Shown in pieces: positions 40,918-53,091 of a stretch of 64,000 nt of DNA. Under the pieces are notes generated by a model. It did not search any database. It was not told where the DNA came from and worked only from the letters and a program-made list of their open reading frames with translations. The translations under genes and the position numbers were made by a program. The DNA comes from Daucus carota subsp. sativus (lineage: Eukaryota; Streptophyta; Magnoliopsida; Apiales; Apiaceae): positions 39,838,390 through 39,902,389 of the forward strand of contig NC_030384.2 of assembly GCF_001625215.2 (NCBI RefSeq). Reading direction: 5' to 3'. The stretch's first letter is position 1, and each line of letters starts with the position of its first letter.

Positions 40918-41441
40918 ACTTTATTTCCTCTTTCCTTCAAACAGATGAAATAGTTTACTTTGTGCCTATAACAGGAGAAGCATTACCATATCGTGCAGAT
41001 GGATAGATGCTGAGACTCAAAAGGCAGATAGTGTGCCGGCTTAGCCAATCAAAAGGAGCACTCACTATGTTGATTCCAATTACAGTTTTGGAACTGATTA
41101 ACATCTATATATGCAACTCAATGAACATGTATGTGCAACTGCGGAGGGATTTGAGGGGGCGTGATTACTATAAAAGCAATTAGATATTCAGATTTGTACT
41201 ACTACAACTATTACATCCACAGTAACATCAATAAAGCCTCTTCATTAGTTTCAACACAACTCCAAAGATAGCAGATGACCATGATTGTCCAAAACCGGTT
41301 CAATGACATAAAGACACAGAAAGCAAAAAAAATGCCACTCTATAAACTACTGGCTTGAGTTATATTACTATGTTATTTTATTAAAGAAACCAGGAAATTC
41401 TGCTACAATTTACGAAAACCAAACTATTAACTTGACCAAAA

Positions 41442-41570
41442 CCCCTGATTTACAATAAAAAGTTCAAATTGAATCCCCTGCTTTATATAAACAAAAATAT
41501 TCAAAACCCTTGCTTTACAATAAAACGTTCAAATCCCCCGCTTATATTAAACTAAAATATTCAAAACCAA
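41442..41570. repeat. Imperfect ~66-bp tandem duplication
   Basis: Two copies of a segment with TTTACAATAAAA.GTTCAAAT, a CCCC(T/G)C box, TATA(T)AAAC.AAAATATTCAAAACC lie end to end between captured gene fragments. They differ by small changes and indels. No function is apparent. Confidence 0.6.
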
Positions 41571-41719
41571 AAGGAAAATACACTAAATATTCTACTTGAT
41601 AACAAACATTCGGAACGTGGTTAAAACCCTGCTTTTTATTATTGTATTTCCTAGCAAAGGAATATAACAAATAATGACAGTAGGGCTCGTAAAAACATAA
41701 ACATAAAACTTTTACATAC

Positions 41720-41822
41720 CAGTGTAATATTATGATCAGGTGAAAGCTTGTATATAACTTTTCTTGTATGGAAACAATTTGTTCCCCAGTACATTGGTCC
41801 TTGAATTCCTGCCAGTCCATGC
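41720..41822 (-). pseudogene. Captured cellulose-synthase-like exon fragment
   Basis: A single 103-nt exon with AG acceptor and GT donor encodes [20 protein letters not shown] followed by [31 protein letters not shown] is the conserved segment of plant cellulose-synthase-like B/H glycosyltransferases that lies between the D-D and Q.RRW catalytic motifs. The Gly-Thr-Gly of the family reads Gly-Thr-Asn here. No other exon of that gene is found nearby, so it is an isolated captured piece without catalytic residues. Confidence 0.7.
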
Positions 41823-42019
41823 CTATAAACTATACAGTTTATGCAATAATAATTAATATTTTAAGTCCAGGTGAAGGCATGTGTATATGAGAGAGAGCTT
41901 ATATTCTTGTAATTAACCATAATGCAAATAATGCAAAAAGTAATATAAGAATGCTGGCTACATATGTATAGACATAATAAATGGTTTACAAAAGTTATGA
42001 ATGCCATTGCTTTACCTAC

Positions 42020-42404
42020 CTTAGTTGGTGACGATTGCAGGCTGTGAAGAATGCAATAAAATCGTTTAAGATGCTCAGAACAGCTCGAAAGACCTAGAAC
42101 AGAAACAATTTAGATGCAATTAGAACCAGTTTATAAATGCTCACAATAAATAACAAAAAAGTAAAGACTATAACCTGATAAAAAAGTGATTCCATAAAGT
42201 GCGTCACAAGGAAACCTCTGCGTTCACCGTAGCATCTACAGTTGAAGCTAACTGGAAGATGCTACTGATAAAGAACCATATATCTCCAATAATAGCATAT
42301 ACATTGCTAACTATGAACACAATAGCATATCCCGAGAAAAAGGCGAAGGGGAGCGTATAATATTTCCCAAAGAATCCAGAATATAGGGTCCAAAAAGAAA
42401 GCCA
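42020..42404 (-). pseudogene. Captured exons of conserved plant membrane protein, with stop
   Basis: Two minus-strand exons with intact splice sites: 42404-42175 and 42093-42020. The first encodes hydrophobic membrane segments including YTLPFAFFSGYAIVFIVSNV and YAIIGDIWFFISSIFQLAS. The second encodes VFRAVLSILNDFIAFFTACN. I recognise these blocks from a conserved plant multi-pass membrane protein of unknown function. In the first exon EVSL is followed by TGA where the family, as I recall it, has Trp, and then RTLWNHFF continues in frame. The copy is therefore broken. Confidence 0.6.
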
Positions 42405-42779
42405 CTGCAATCCATTCAAATCAGTTGATAATTATTCTTTTCAGTAATTAATTTCATAAAATCCTTAAACTGAAACATTCAGATATGAATAAAGTGTTTA
42501 TAAGTATACTGGCAGAATTACGCACCAATATTCCATAAAAGTGACAGCAAAAACCACAGAGGCAACAATACAGTCTCAAATTAGCAAAAACCCAGTTCAA
42601 TATATACTAAATTCAACAACGGGTGACTAAAAATGATATAAAGATCGAAACTTGGTGCCTCCATCAAAAGAATTAGGCCTACAAAGACAGGCATAAATAT
42701 CGTTTTACACAAATTCTAGGGAAAATTAACAAACAATTTCTGAATAAGAGACTCATAATTCAAAGGAAGCATAGATTAC

Positions 42780-42945
42780 CATACAAAATCAGCATAGGAA
42801 GCTCCCCGAAAAGTCCTATTAAGAACAACCACTTTACAGATCTCTTGTGGGTCCATGTACTCAAGAACAGAGGCTACACAACTCTCCGGCAAGTCCCGGA
42901 GACTTGTCTCCGGTGACAAACACCCATCTGGGTCTGCAAGAATTG
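42780..42945 (-). pseudogene. Captured F-box/PP2-A first-exon fragment
   Basis: The minus-strand frame reads ADPDGCLSPETSLRDLPESC, then VASVLEYMDPQEICKVVVLN and RTFRGASYADFVW, ending at a GT donor. This is the F-box at the start of plant F-box/PHLOEM PROTEIN 2-A (PP2-A12/A13-like) proteins, which link SCF ubiquitin ligases to lectin-type targets. There is a TGA a few codons upstream in the same frame and no start Met, and the PP2 lectin exons are absent. It is therefore a truncated piece, the most 5' of the captured fragments. Confidence 0.75.
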
Positions 42946-43598
42946 AAGAAAAAATATAAGCCCATCAAGAAAAAACCAAAAATGAAGATTTTAGTGGGGG
43001 TTTTGAAGAGGAAATGGAGATGGGCAGAGAGAGACAGTGACAAAAAATAAAAAATGCCGAGAGAGAGAGGAAGAAGAGAGGATTGGCGTGTGAGATATGT
43101 TATCAATTATCGATTGTGATGGCTGTGATGCTCTAATGGGTCTAAAAAGCTTCAGACATGGAAATTTAAGGGTTGTGCTATAGAAATAAGGGCAGGGAAT
43201 CCTTTCAATTTGAAATTTGAAATTTGAAACGTTTACGGATAAGGAAGTAAGGTAGAGAAGCTGGTGCTAAAGAACACAGCTGTCGATTTGTTTGTTTCTG
43301 AAATGGAGAAGAAGACGTGGATCGATGAAATTGTTGCCTCTTTGAACATTTGCTCTAATTGCACAGTATCACGTGATTTCATTCTAGACATCAAATAGTA
43401 GGTATAAAAGTTTTCATTTATCGGAAGGGTTTTTGTTTTATCAGAAATATTGTACAAAGATGATAAAGTTGATGGCATTTTTCGTAATTAAGATGCAACT
43501 CTTGGGGTAGGGGGTGTAAAAAGAGCTGGTTTTTGGCAACAGGATTTAATATTTAAGGGATACCGTATAAATAGCCTTCACTTATCGTTGCAAAAGAA

Positions 43599-44000
43599 CG
43601 GCAACGGCACCACCGAGTTAGAAATCGAGCAAGAGAACTCTCTTTTAGGGTTGTGGTATTGAGAGAGAGTAGGTTGTGTTTAGATGATCCAAAACTCTAT
43701 GACCTATATGGGTATTTATAGGTGCAGAAATACTTGTGTGCTACTCTTTCCCATAATTAAATAATCTGAAATAAAATCAGATTAGAATTTTCAAGCTGAT
43801 ATATTCCATAAATAATCTGAAACAAAATCAGATTCTGAAACTTGCTTATAATATATCTGAAACTAAAAAAGGTAGTTCTAATTTTTGATATTTTTCATCC
43901 AAAAATTCCAGAAAATTAGAATAATAGAACGGAGCGATGTGAGAGGCGCCACCTACACGCCCCTCGCTTCTCCTTTATATAAGTATATTGATTTATATAC
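43599..44000 (-). mobile_element. LTR and primer-binding-site remnant, Ty3/gypsy-type
   Basis: On the minus strand a segment with a CTATAAATACCCATATAGG promoter-like box and a run ending CGATTTCTAACTCGG is followed by TGGTGCCGTTGCC (43612-43599). The latter resembles the TGGCGCCGTTGCC primer-binding site of Athila/Tat-type Ty3/gypsy elements. Only about 50 bp of internal sequence follows. This appears to be one LTR plus PBS of a deleted element. The outer LTR edge near 44.0 kb is not exact. Confidence 0.45.
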
Positions 44001-44531
44001 AGGTTCTATAAATATATAGCATAGTTTCCATTCTAATAAAACAGATATTATAGTCGAGATCAGTTTTCTGAAAAGGACAAATTTTAAATATTAAAATCCT
44101 CATTTTACGAGTTTTAAACCGGGTCACTATTCGAATTATTTTTAACCGCAGAAATCACTAGTCTAAACTACATTATTTGATATATAACATATATATATAC
44201 ACACACATACATATATACATATAGGATCTATGATCATGGTCTTCACTCATACTGCAACCTGTACCTCCAACACCATCATAAGCACATTTTATGACTTGTC
44301 ATCATCGTCCAACATCATCACAGCTTAATCGTTCCTAATGAATTTAGTGTCTCCGAATTGGAAGCAGCTGAGCTCGCTGTTCTCACTTCTACAAATAACA
44401 GAATAAGAAACCAAAAGATTCAAACATCTTAAATTCAAAGATTCTCATTATCTCACATATTTAAACTTCTTAATTGTTAATACACTATAGCAATATACAT
44501 ACATATGATTATTCATATATAATATAATAGA

Positions 44532-47294
44532 TTTCATATAATTAAAAAATAAACATGAATAATTGAGTAAATGAAGATTTGAATTTCAGACAAGCGAAAT
44601 AAAGAATTGAATTTATAATCATATCGCCTCTTCTTTCCTGTAAACCTGTTTCACTCTCAATCGCTCTAGTCGTCACTCTGTAACATGTTATTTAAATATT
44701 TATTTTTTTGTAGTTATTGGTACTTTAGTCGCTTAATCAGTCCCGAGGCCGTTTAAGCGGGTTTATCCCACCTAAATCTCAATAGTGATTAGTAACCTAA
44801 TATTGCCCTTATTGAGACTTTTTTTTATCAACTTTAAGCACACACTTAACACACTTTTCATAATACTGGCTAAAATATATATCTCCTTTGAAAGGTGAAG
44901 AATTTACCATATATGTGGGGTATTATATATTATGTTATATATTTTGTATGCTACTATGCTAGTAAGAAATCACAGTCAATTGAGAACCCACTCTTTAGAC
45001 CTTTATATTATTTAATAAAAGACGGTTGATTAAGAATTGTTGATTTATTTAAACCATTTGTGCTCCATAGTTTCCTCAGCTTATCGTCATCTTAAATATT
45101 TTAAAATTTCACATAACTAATTTCAGGAGAGAAAATTTACCTACATGATGCATAGCTACTTGCAACTTGGCAATACATGAAAAGATTGAAAGGCAATTAC
45201 CTCCGTTATTCTGTGTGATTCCTTTTAGGCACGGCAGGACTGAGGATGTCCCTGTTGTGTTCCACTTGCGCGGTGACATAACATGTTTAGAAGTAGCACT
45301 ATTTTGCTTTTTATTTCGTCAAAGGTGACCACTGACCACGTACAATCAATCAAAAAATATATTAATACTATTATTATCATAGCTTCTAAAAGCTTTTTAT
45401 TTATAAAAATCCCTTTGTGTAAAGTCATACGCATACAGTCTCTCTCATTCAAATCTCTCCAACAATACTGCATCTACATGTGTGTGCGCATTTTTCTTTG
45501 TATCTTTTTCTCTTTTGCATGGAGGAATATTTTCAACATCTGTCTTTTCTCATTCTAATCAATCTCACTAGCAGAATAAATCCATGTTCATTCCATCAAC
45601 ATTATTTCGTAGCATCACAGTAATCACACGTGCCCCACTTTATCATTAAACTGCTGCAATATTATTGACATGTACAGAACTAATTTTTTAGTCGGTAACT
45701 ACATCTGCACCTTTAACTTCATAGAGATTACGTTATTCTTTTTGATATGCACATGTTTGTCTGATTTTAAAATTCGTTTTATTCTTTGCTTAGAATTTTG
45801 GTTTTACATATAAACTAATCTAGAGGTTAACAGTCGACAACTCTAGTGTTTAAATAAAATGTACAACGAATAGCCATAAAACTAGATATTAACTTTTAGA
45901 GATTTTAACTATACGATTTTACTTCTGAATGTAGAAATATATTGAAACTAGAAATTCAACTGGGTCAGAAATCTTAGCCAACCCCTATCGACTTTGGAAC
46001 AACCTTTAACCCTTGCCACCAGCTATGTATTATACACTTATATATTAAAAAACCGGTTAATATAAATATGTGGTTATTTTTTATTTATGATATTTTTCAA
46101 CATAAATTCGGTGGAAAATAATTGGTGAAAACTGTGACAAAATTCAGTCAAAAAACAAAATACCACATGTAATAAGTTAGAATAAATTCATATATATTCA
46201 AAATAAAATTGAAGAAAGGTTTGTAATAATATTTTGTATCACCGCAAACTTAATGACTTCTGACCATGGACAGGACATACCTTTGTATCTTATATAACAG
46301 TACCCTCAATAAAGTTTGGTGGACTTGACCAGTTTTCTTGATGAAAGCTTGAAGGGTATGAAGAAACTATGATGAGGTGTTATCACAAACTAATCTCTTT
46401 AAAATAATAAACAAATTATACGGTTTCAAAGAAATAAAAGGAATGTTCATTTCCTAGCGACAATTTCATTTCACATATTTCATTATATAAGACTTTTCTC
46501 CTTAAAAAAAAGCAATGGAATCCAAATTGTGGTATGAAGCACTGACATAACGGATGACCATCGGTGATAGTAGCTAGGCTTGTCAAATGTTGCAAATGTA
46601 ATTTCAAGTTACATGTTTTCTTTAAGAAACTAATTAAACACAATCGCACATATTTGACCACGAAATTCTTACCTTAAAAGTCAAAGACTAGAGTATCGGT
46701 CGAATTATAATTGGTTTCACGATTTTGCTTATTTGTTTTTCACTTGAGAAATATTACACTGCATCTTACGATACATTTCAACAAATGAAGCATGTAATCA
46801 ACCAAAAATTGAACCTAACTAGTTGTTCGAAGAACAGATAAGGAAATTAGTACTGGTCCAACCACGCTGAAATCTCCGGGGTTCCAACTTTTTAATTTAA
46901 ATCCCTTTTCATCGAACCCCTTTACGAAACGTTTGATTTATTGCCCAGAATCGCAACACAATAAATGAAGGCAGCAAAGCAAAACTGTATGAATCCGTGA
47001 AAGGGAAATAAATGTATTGACAATAAGGAAAGCTACATTTGAGAGCCAGAAAGTAATGTCGTGTCTAACCCTAGGCAGAAGCGCGGGCTCCGAGGTGCTC
47101 GTAATAAAAGGCAGTCTCTCAGAGATATAACAGGACTTTTTTGGCACAGCAGAAAAGATGGATGTGAGAGGAGGTTGAATACATGCATGCATGCATCTCA
47201 TCTCCATCATTTTGTAATCGATTGCTTTATGATTGAACGAGATGATACGGTTGTTAATATGAGAGAGAAAACTCAGTGGTTTTGAATTTTACTA
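44532..47294. other. Intergenic DNA, no gene seen
   Basis: AT-rich, with several short frames on both strands but none with conserved motifs or exon structure. GCATGCATGCATG alternates near 47184. Nothing further can be supported. Confidence 0.45.
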
Positions 47295-47516
47295 CTCGCT
47301 CCGTCCCCGTGGTTGTTTACGTTCACTGTTTGCATGTATTTTGAGACTCTTATAAAGTATAAGGTCATAATTTTTTTTTAAATTTTTCTTTTGAATAAAA
47401 GTTTAAAAATCAAACTTTTATTCAGAGAATTTTTTTTTTAAAAAAAAAGTTATGAAACTATACTTTGAATGAGTGTGAAAAAATGTGCCGTAAAAAAATG
47501 AGAAGGACATAGGGAG
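47295..47516. mobile_element. Stowaway-like MITE
   Basis: CTCGCTCCGTCCCC at the left and GGACATAGGGAG at the right, with TA on both sides (47293-47294, 47517-47518). Inner arms TTTGAATAAAAGTTTAAAAATC and its partner are inverted. 222 bp. Confidence 0.75.
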
Positions 47517-47518
47517 TA

Positions 47519-50500
47519 TTAATTTTGGTAAGAAAAATTGAAACAACAAAAAGGAAGTAGTTAGGATGAGTGGGTGAGTGGGGAAGGGGGTGAGAAAGAA
47601 AGGAAAGAAATCAGAAGGCTTTTTGATAAAGCTTTTGAATTCTTTCTTTTCTCTTACTTGCTTTCTTTATGGACAAGAGTGTGGTTACTATCACAACAGT
47701 ATAAGGCCATCATAGCGGTATGATTGTGAGTGGGGATCCATGGGTGTGGTACGATTTGATGAGCTTGTGTAGTGCTTTTCAATTTTCATTTCTTTGCAGG
47801 CAGCATCTGCCGTGTGTGGATGTATGCGTGTATTTATGAGATGTGGTTTCATCTCATTTGCATGCTTAGATTTACGTTAAGGACATGTTTTCCTTTAAAC
47901 TCTTCGAACATCTCCGTTCATGTACTCGTAACTGAATGATACACGGTACAGGAACAGATACTGTTTGAAGACGAATGGATTGCATGTTGTTTTACTTTTT
48001 TACTCTTTTTAAAGTTAAATTTATTTATTAACAAATTATGACTTACACCATCTCCAATGAGATTGGTTATGTAAATTTTGAACTTGCCTTGTGTTGGTTG
48101 TATTGATTGTTATATTTTTCAGAAATAGTACATTATTATTATTTCTAATTGTTATAAATAAAATATATTGTATTGTTTTAATATGATAATTGATGACATA
48201 AAATTTACTACAAAAATCTGGTGGTTCGACTGAAGGATATGATTGGAATGCGACATGATTTATATTTTTATTTTTGATATGTAATTATTTTTTAGTTGAG
48301 GGATTTATTTCCATATCTTTTATATAATATATATCATGATCATATCCTCCAAATAATTTTAACTTGGATGTGAAAAATAGTTTAAAAATAATGATACTTT
48401 TTTCCCTTTTGATTAATTTAATGGGCATGGTTCAGGTGAGTGAGATGGATGTGCATGATATTTCACATCTTTGGCTGTGGATAGACAATGTGTTACACAG
48501 GAGTTGACCGTCCTTGATACTTCCCAAGGTCGTTGATTGTTTTGTTGTTCCGCATTTCATGTGGGCGCAATCTTTGATGACAGTACTGTACAGTGTACAG
48601 TATATTTATCTCTCAGGAAAGAATGGCTATTTCTTTATTTTAAAAGAAATTAATAGCCACATTGAATAAAACAGTGTTTATTATAAAAATATAACAGGTA
48701 AAACAGTGTTTATTATAAAAATATAAGCTCGACATATATTGCTCTATTTATTTGACAATACAATGACACTAATTTTTTGCATATACTTTGAGATGCAAAA
48801 AAAAAAAAAAAAATCTGCATATAATTTTTTAAAATTTTATAATAAAAATACAGATATTGAATTTTTATTCAGAAATAAAATTTGAAAAATAAAGTACGGA
48901 ATTATTTTTTTTCCTACTCATCAAAGTACCTGTAAAAGTATTATTATTTTGAAATGGGGATATATACACATGATATGATATAAGATTTTACCGAAAAAAC
49001 TAAAAAAGGATTACAATTAGGTGATGAAAAGCTATAAGAAGAAACTGCTGGGTAGTCGATGTTGGAGATTGGGAAGGATGAGTATGTGACACTGGAACCG
49101 ATAAGAAAGGGATGTCTGGAAGTGTGATGAGTGAGTGATCAACTATTCAACTCCATCTCTTAAAAATTCTACTTGAAAAACAAAAAGTAAACGGTAAGAA
49201 AAAAAAGTCTCAGATATTAACAAAAATGAGGAACATGTAGCAGTTACATTGACAATAACGTTTTAAGTTTCTGGTTTGTTTCAGCTTTCACGTGGTCCAT
49301 ATATCTATAACTCTATATCAAGTAATCCCAGCACCGCCACTTGGTTGCTTAGCCTTTGAATTTTTCCAGACTTTTAATATATTTTTAAAGTAATTTTTTC
49401 AGTACTCCTCATACTCCACCTCTTTGCGTTACTACCTTAAAATTATTTAGTTATTGCTATGTATTTCTTTTATATGTGAGAAAGGGAGTAAAAATCCGAA
49501 TTCATAAATTCTTAAAATATTATATGCTTTGTTGCATATTGGATATGTAGGAATTTATGGAAATGTAACATAATCCAGAAACTATATGTAATGGGCTTAA
49601 AATTTTCAGGGCCCAAATTACATATTTCAACCGGGTTTTGAATATTGGCAATAGCAGGCAGCATCAGCCATCAGGTCACTTAATCCGCAAGAGCCAACTC
49701 ATCTATAAGCGGGGACACATTGGGCAATCCGATTTGTTCATCCCCGATTAGATATCCTATTACCAAATTGATATGTTAAGATTTCGATTTGAATTGTATG
49801 TGTATTAAATCAAATTGGATTTTGAATCCGAACTTTATTCCAAAATCAATTCGAACTCGAAATCTATAAAAATCTAAACTATATACCGAATGATTCGATC
49901 ATTTATAATAAGACAATAATATACGTCTTTTTATTTCACAATTTCATTACTACTTTGTACACAATTCATTTCGTTATTTATTCTAAGTAAATCATTTGGC
50001 TTTTAGTTTTATTTTCATAATAATTTAATATTTGAATAATAGTTCATTTACAAATATTTATAACATCTAATCGTCCATACTTTTATTTGTCGTATACATG
50101 CAATATTTTTATTTTGAATAATAAAAAAGTATTATATAGTCATATTAGATAATGTTAGACTTTAATTTGTGCATTATATGGAAAATTAAATACCATAAAG
50201 AACTTGATCCGGTTTGAAATTTGATAGATTTGAATTTGAATTTGATTTTACAATATGAAAATATTTGGATTTGACTAAAACCGACATTTTGATAAAGACG
50301 TCCCTTTCTTCTTAAGGTTATGCATTTGCAGTTGCAACTGTAGGTGGAATAATGGAATTACCTTAATGTCGGTCACTTCATCCATGAAAGTGAAGATGGT
50401 CAGTGGCAATTAGGGTTCAGGCTATTACCTGATTGAAAAGAAACTTAGGGGTACTTGCTTACGAGTCCTGTGCACCAGATACGATCTTTATATTTGGAAA

Positions 50501-50879
50501 AGTAAAATATTATACTTGAAAATGTCTGAGTAACGAATGTATTAGTTCATTTGCATATTTGGCTCATAATGCACGTTGTATGGAGACGAGCCCCGGACCT
50601 CTAAAATAATTACAACCTCCGACAAAAAGAATCTGAAGGGACCAGGATGCACCGACGAACAGCCCTTACAGGAAGGGTGCAAATTAACCAACAAGTCAGA
50701 TAATGATGGCTTGAAATCATATGATTTTTATAGGTGTTCAAATTTGAACAACAGCTAATTACCTAACTAACAAAGCTGATCTGCCTTTATATGGACCTAC
50801 AAGAATTTGACTTTAAATGGTAAATACAAAGACTACAAAGAGTCGCAATCTCAAGATTCATCTGTTATAACATCTGTTA
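47519..50879. other. Intergenic DNA, no gene seen
   Basis: No supported gene. A duplicated 28-bp word (AAAACAGTGTTTATTATAAAAATATAA) is found at about 48668 and 48702. A degenerate MITE-like inverted repeat spans roughly 48740-48960. Sequence around 49720-50290 has ATTCGAACTCGAAATC-like words typical of degenerate hAT-like repeats. Confidence 0.4.
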
Positions 50880-53091
50880 TTAGCAATCTTCAGCTTCTTC
50901 AGGAATATAATCTGGATCCTCTGATTTGTCTTCATCTTCTGGTAAATCAGTCACAACCCATAATGACCAATTGATCATCCCTCTATCAGTATAGGGCAGC
51001 TCTTTATTTCTTTGAAAGTCATTAACTTTATCAATTAAATTTAAAAGAATCTGGTGGTTGAGTGCTTCATAATTCCTGCGCAATCAAATTCCAAAACACT
51101 TAGTTTTATACAATCTCGTTTTCATTTATTTATTAACTAAAAATACATATGGATTACTATTTATCGATATGCTTCTACCTAAACGTAAAGATGGTATATA
51201 CAAGCTGAGTAGTCGCCAGCATCACAAAGACTAATCTGACCACACTTATGATCCGCATTTGCTGTCCGATGTTATTCGTTAAATATTTAGGGACAAAACA
51301 CTCAAACAGGAATGCAGCACATAACCCTGCAGATACAGAAATGACAAACCATAATATGATGTTTCAGAACTGAGTGATTGATATACTTAAGTTCAAAGGT
51401 TTCAACTATTGTTATATGAGTTAATAATGATCACGCACCTATATAAAGCCTCGGCCTTACAGAGTACGTTTGTCTAGTACTTGTGAACATGTAGATGATA
51501 AAGATTGAGATGGAATATGCTAGAAAAGATTTGATTATACTTGACTCGAGAAGAATGGCATTGTGTAGAGCAAAGAGCTTGTCTATGGCTATAAACATAG
51601 CTGATTGCTTTGATTCAAAATCTTCCTACAAAATATGTGCAAAACATAAATACCTTTGATTGACTTAAAATATATGTATCAAATCCTCCGCTAACCTGGG
51701 CTGCGAGTATAGTCCTTGAGTTCTGTATCAGATGGTCATGAGTTTGTTTAAGATGTTCTTGCCGCTTAAAAAGCTCTTCCTGTTGCTTATGACCAATTTC
51801 AGACAACTTTTTTGTAGTTTCCCTGTAAATGCAACAGAAAGTAAGCTCGAGGCACAATGTATTTGTTCTAATTTTGCAAATTAATTTCCCTTTACCTGCT
51901 TTCTTCAAGTGCTCGAGTCAGAAAATTTGACAATTGTTGAACACCCTCGAGAGCACTAGATTGTCCCTCTAGAAGTTCCGTCTGTGCATTTATAGAAACT
52001 GCTGTTATGTTGCCAATGTTATCAGCTTTGCTCTGTAGATATTTCATTTTCGACAACACTTCATCATCCATCTTGGCAATCTCATTCTCAATTCCAATAG
52101 CTTCATGTTCAAACTTATCTACTTCAAGGTCCAAATTTTTAAAGGAATTACGAAGTAGTGTCATCCCTTCCACCGTAGTCTCTTTCATACTCTTTTCCTT
52201 TTCTAGAAATTCCAATTGAAAAGAGGCCATGCCTAAAGACTGCTCACGGATGGCCTCCATTTGTTTTAATACAATACCAGCTTGATCTTCAACATCTCTT
52301 GATGTTTGAGCTAGTTGATGAGAATGAGAATCAATTGACACCAAGGAGTCCTGAATTTTCTTTGAACTACTTATGAGATGTTCTGCTTGATCTTGAATAT
52401 CTTCAATCTTATTTTCTGCATTTTCTGCTGTCATCTTCAGTTCATTAATCAATCTTTCCATGTGTCGCTTGAATGTGTCCGCTCTACAAATAAAAAACAA
52501 AACTATATTGAATAAAACGATTGACCTTATGCTTGAAGCTTGATCACAAAATTACAAACTCGAATTCAAAACACAAGACCAACATAAACAGAAGTACACA
52601 GAAAACGCTTGCATTAGTAAACAAAAGTAATGCAGAAAACTTAACTGTATCTGATGACAGATTGAATTAGTCTCCACATAAAACTCAAGATAAATATCAT
52701 GAGCATCGACATCCAATTTCTGAAGACAAGTCTTCATGGAAGAATCCCAATCACAAAGAGGAAACGCAGACCTCCCAGAATCCTGTTGAAAACAGTCACT
52801 AAGATGCCAAGCAAGCCTAGCCCGATATTCTTCAGCAGCAAGTATCTCAGAACACCCTGCTAACAGATTTTGAAATGCATTCTGCCAACACGAATTCGAA
52901 GAAACTGACATTTGCTTTGCATTCCGCAGCAGTTCCAATCCCTTATTTCTGTGAAGAGGCTCCCTAGAGGATTTAGAAACAACTACTTTCGAATCGGCAG
53001 CATTTTTATTAGAAAAAAACCAACTAAATGACAGGCAGTATTGTGAATGAAGGATCATAAGCAGCAGCAACCAACTATTAAAATGACCCAT
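50880..53091 (-). CDS. GEX1: GEX1 nuclear-fusion protein (Brambleberry/KAR5 family)
   Basis: Six minus-strand exons, GT/AG and in phase, give 563 residues: 53091-52646, 52483-51896, 51822-51696, 51625-51439, 51326-51179, 51075-50880. A signal peptide (about 1-21) precedes a Cys-containing region (CWQNAFQNLLAGCSEILAAE, then LSDCFQQDSGR and CLQKLDVDAH) that characterises the KAR5/Brambleberry/GEX1 family. A long coiled-coil-rich middle follows (about 150-400). Three hydrophobic stretches lie near 415-435, 450-463 and 475-498, and the tail is acidic (PEDEDKSEDPDYIPEEAEDC). In Arabidopsis, GEX1 is a nuclear-envelope protein of gametes and embryo needed for nuclear fusion after fertilisation and for gametophyte and embryo development. 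Length is near the usual ~590. The gene appears complete. It lies 1.3 kb downstream of the TMN gene on the same strand, without a functional link. Confidence 0.92.

Larger units (their letters stand above)
38644..44531 (-). mobile_element. Candidate gene-capturing Helitron
   Basis: Proposed non-autonomous element read on the minus strand. It would begin TCTATTATATTATATATGAA at 44531, preceded by A, and end with the hairpin and CTAA at 38644, followed by T. Inside, exon pieces of at least four unrelated genes lie in the same orientation as the element with splice sites kept, a pattern known for maize Helitrons and, with inverted ends, for Pack-MULEs. No long terminal inverted repeats are visible, which favours a Helitron. 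The 3' end is reasonably supported. The 5' end is a best guess, and the retroelement remnant at 43.6-44.0 kb would be nested or lie beside it. No Rep/helicase is encoded. Confidence 0.4.

Noticed and set aside
41542..41820. 92-codon minus-strand frame starting MDWQEF
   Set aside because: It is out of frame with the cellulose-synthase-like exon that explains the sequence. It runs into intron-like DNA.
42847..43106. Open frames on both strands around the F-box fragment
   Set aside because: The recognisable frame is the third one, with the F-box motif. These frames are low-complexity or antisense.
46938..47285. Opposed open frames of 74-90 codons
   Set aside because: They have low-information composition, no exon partners and no recognisable domain.
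50576..50758. 60-codon plus-strand frame next to the GEX1 stop
   Set aside because: It is short, has no conserved motif and lies in the GEX1 3' flank.
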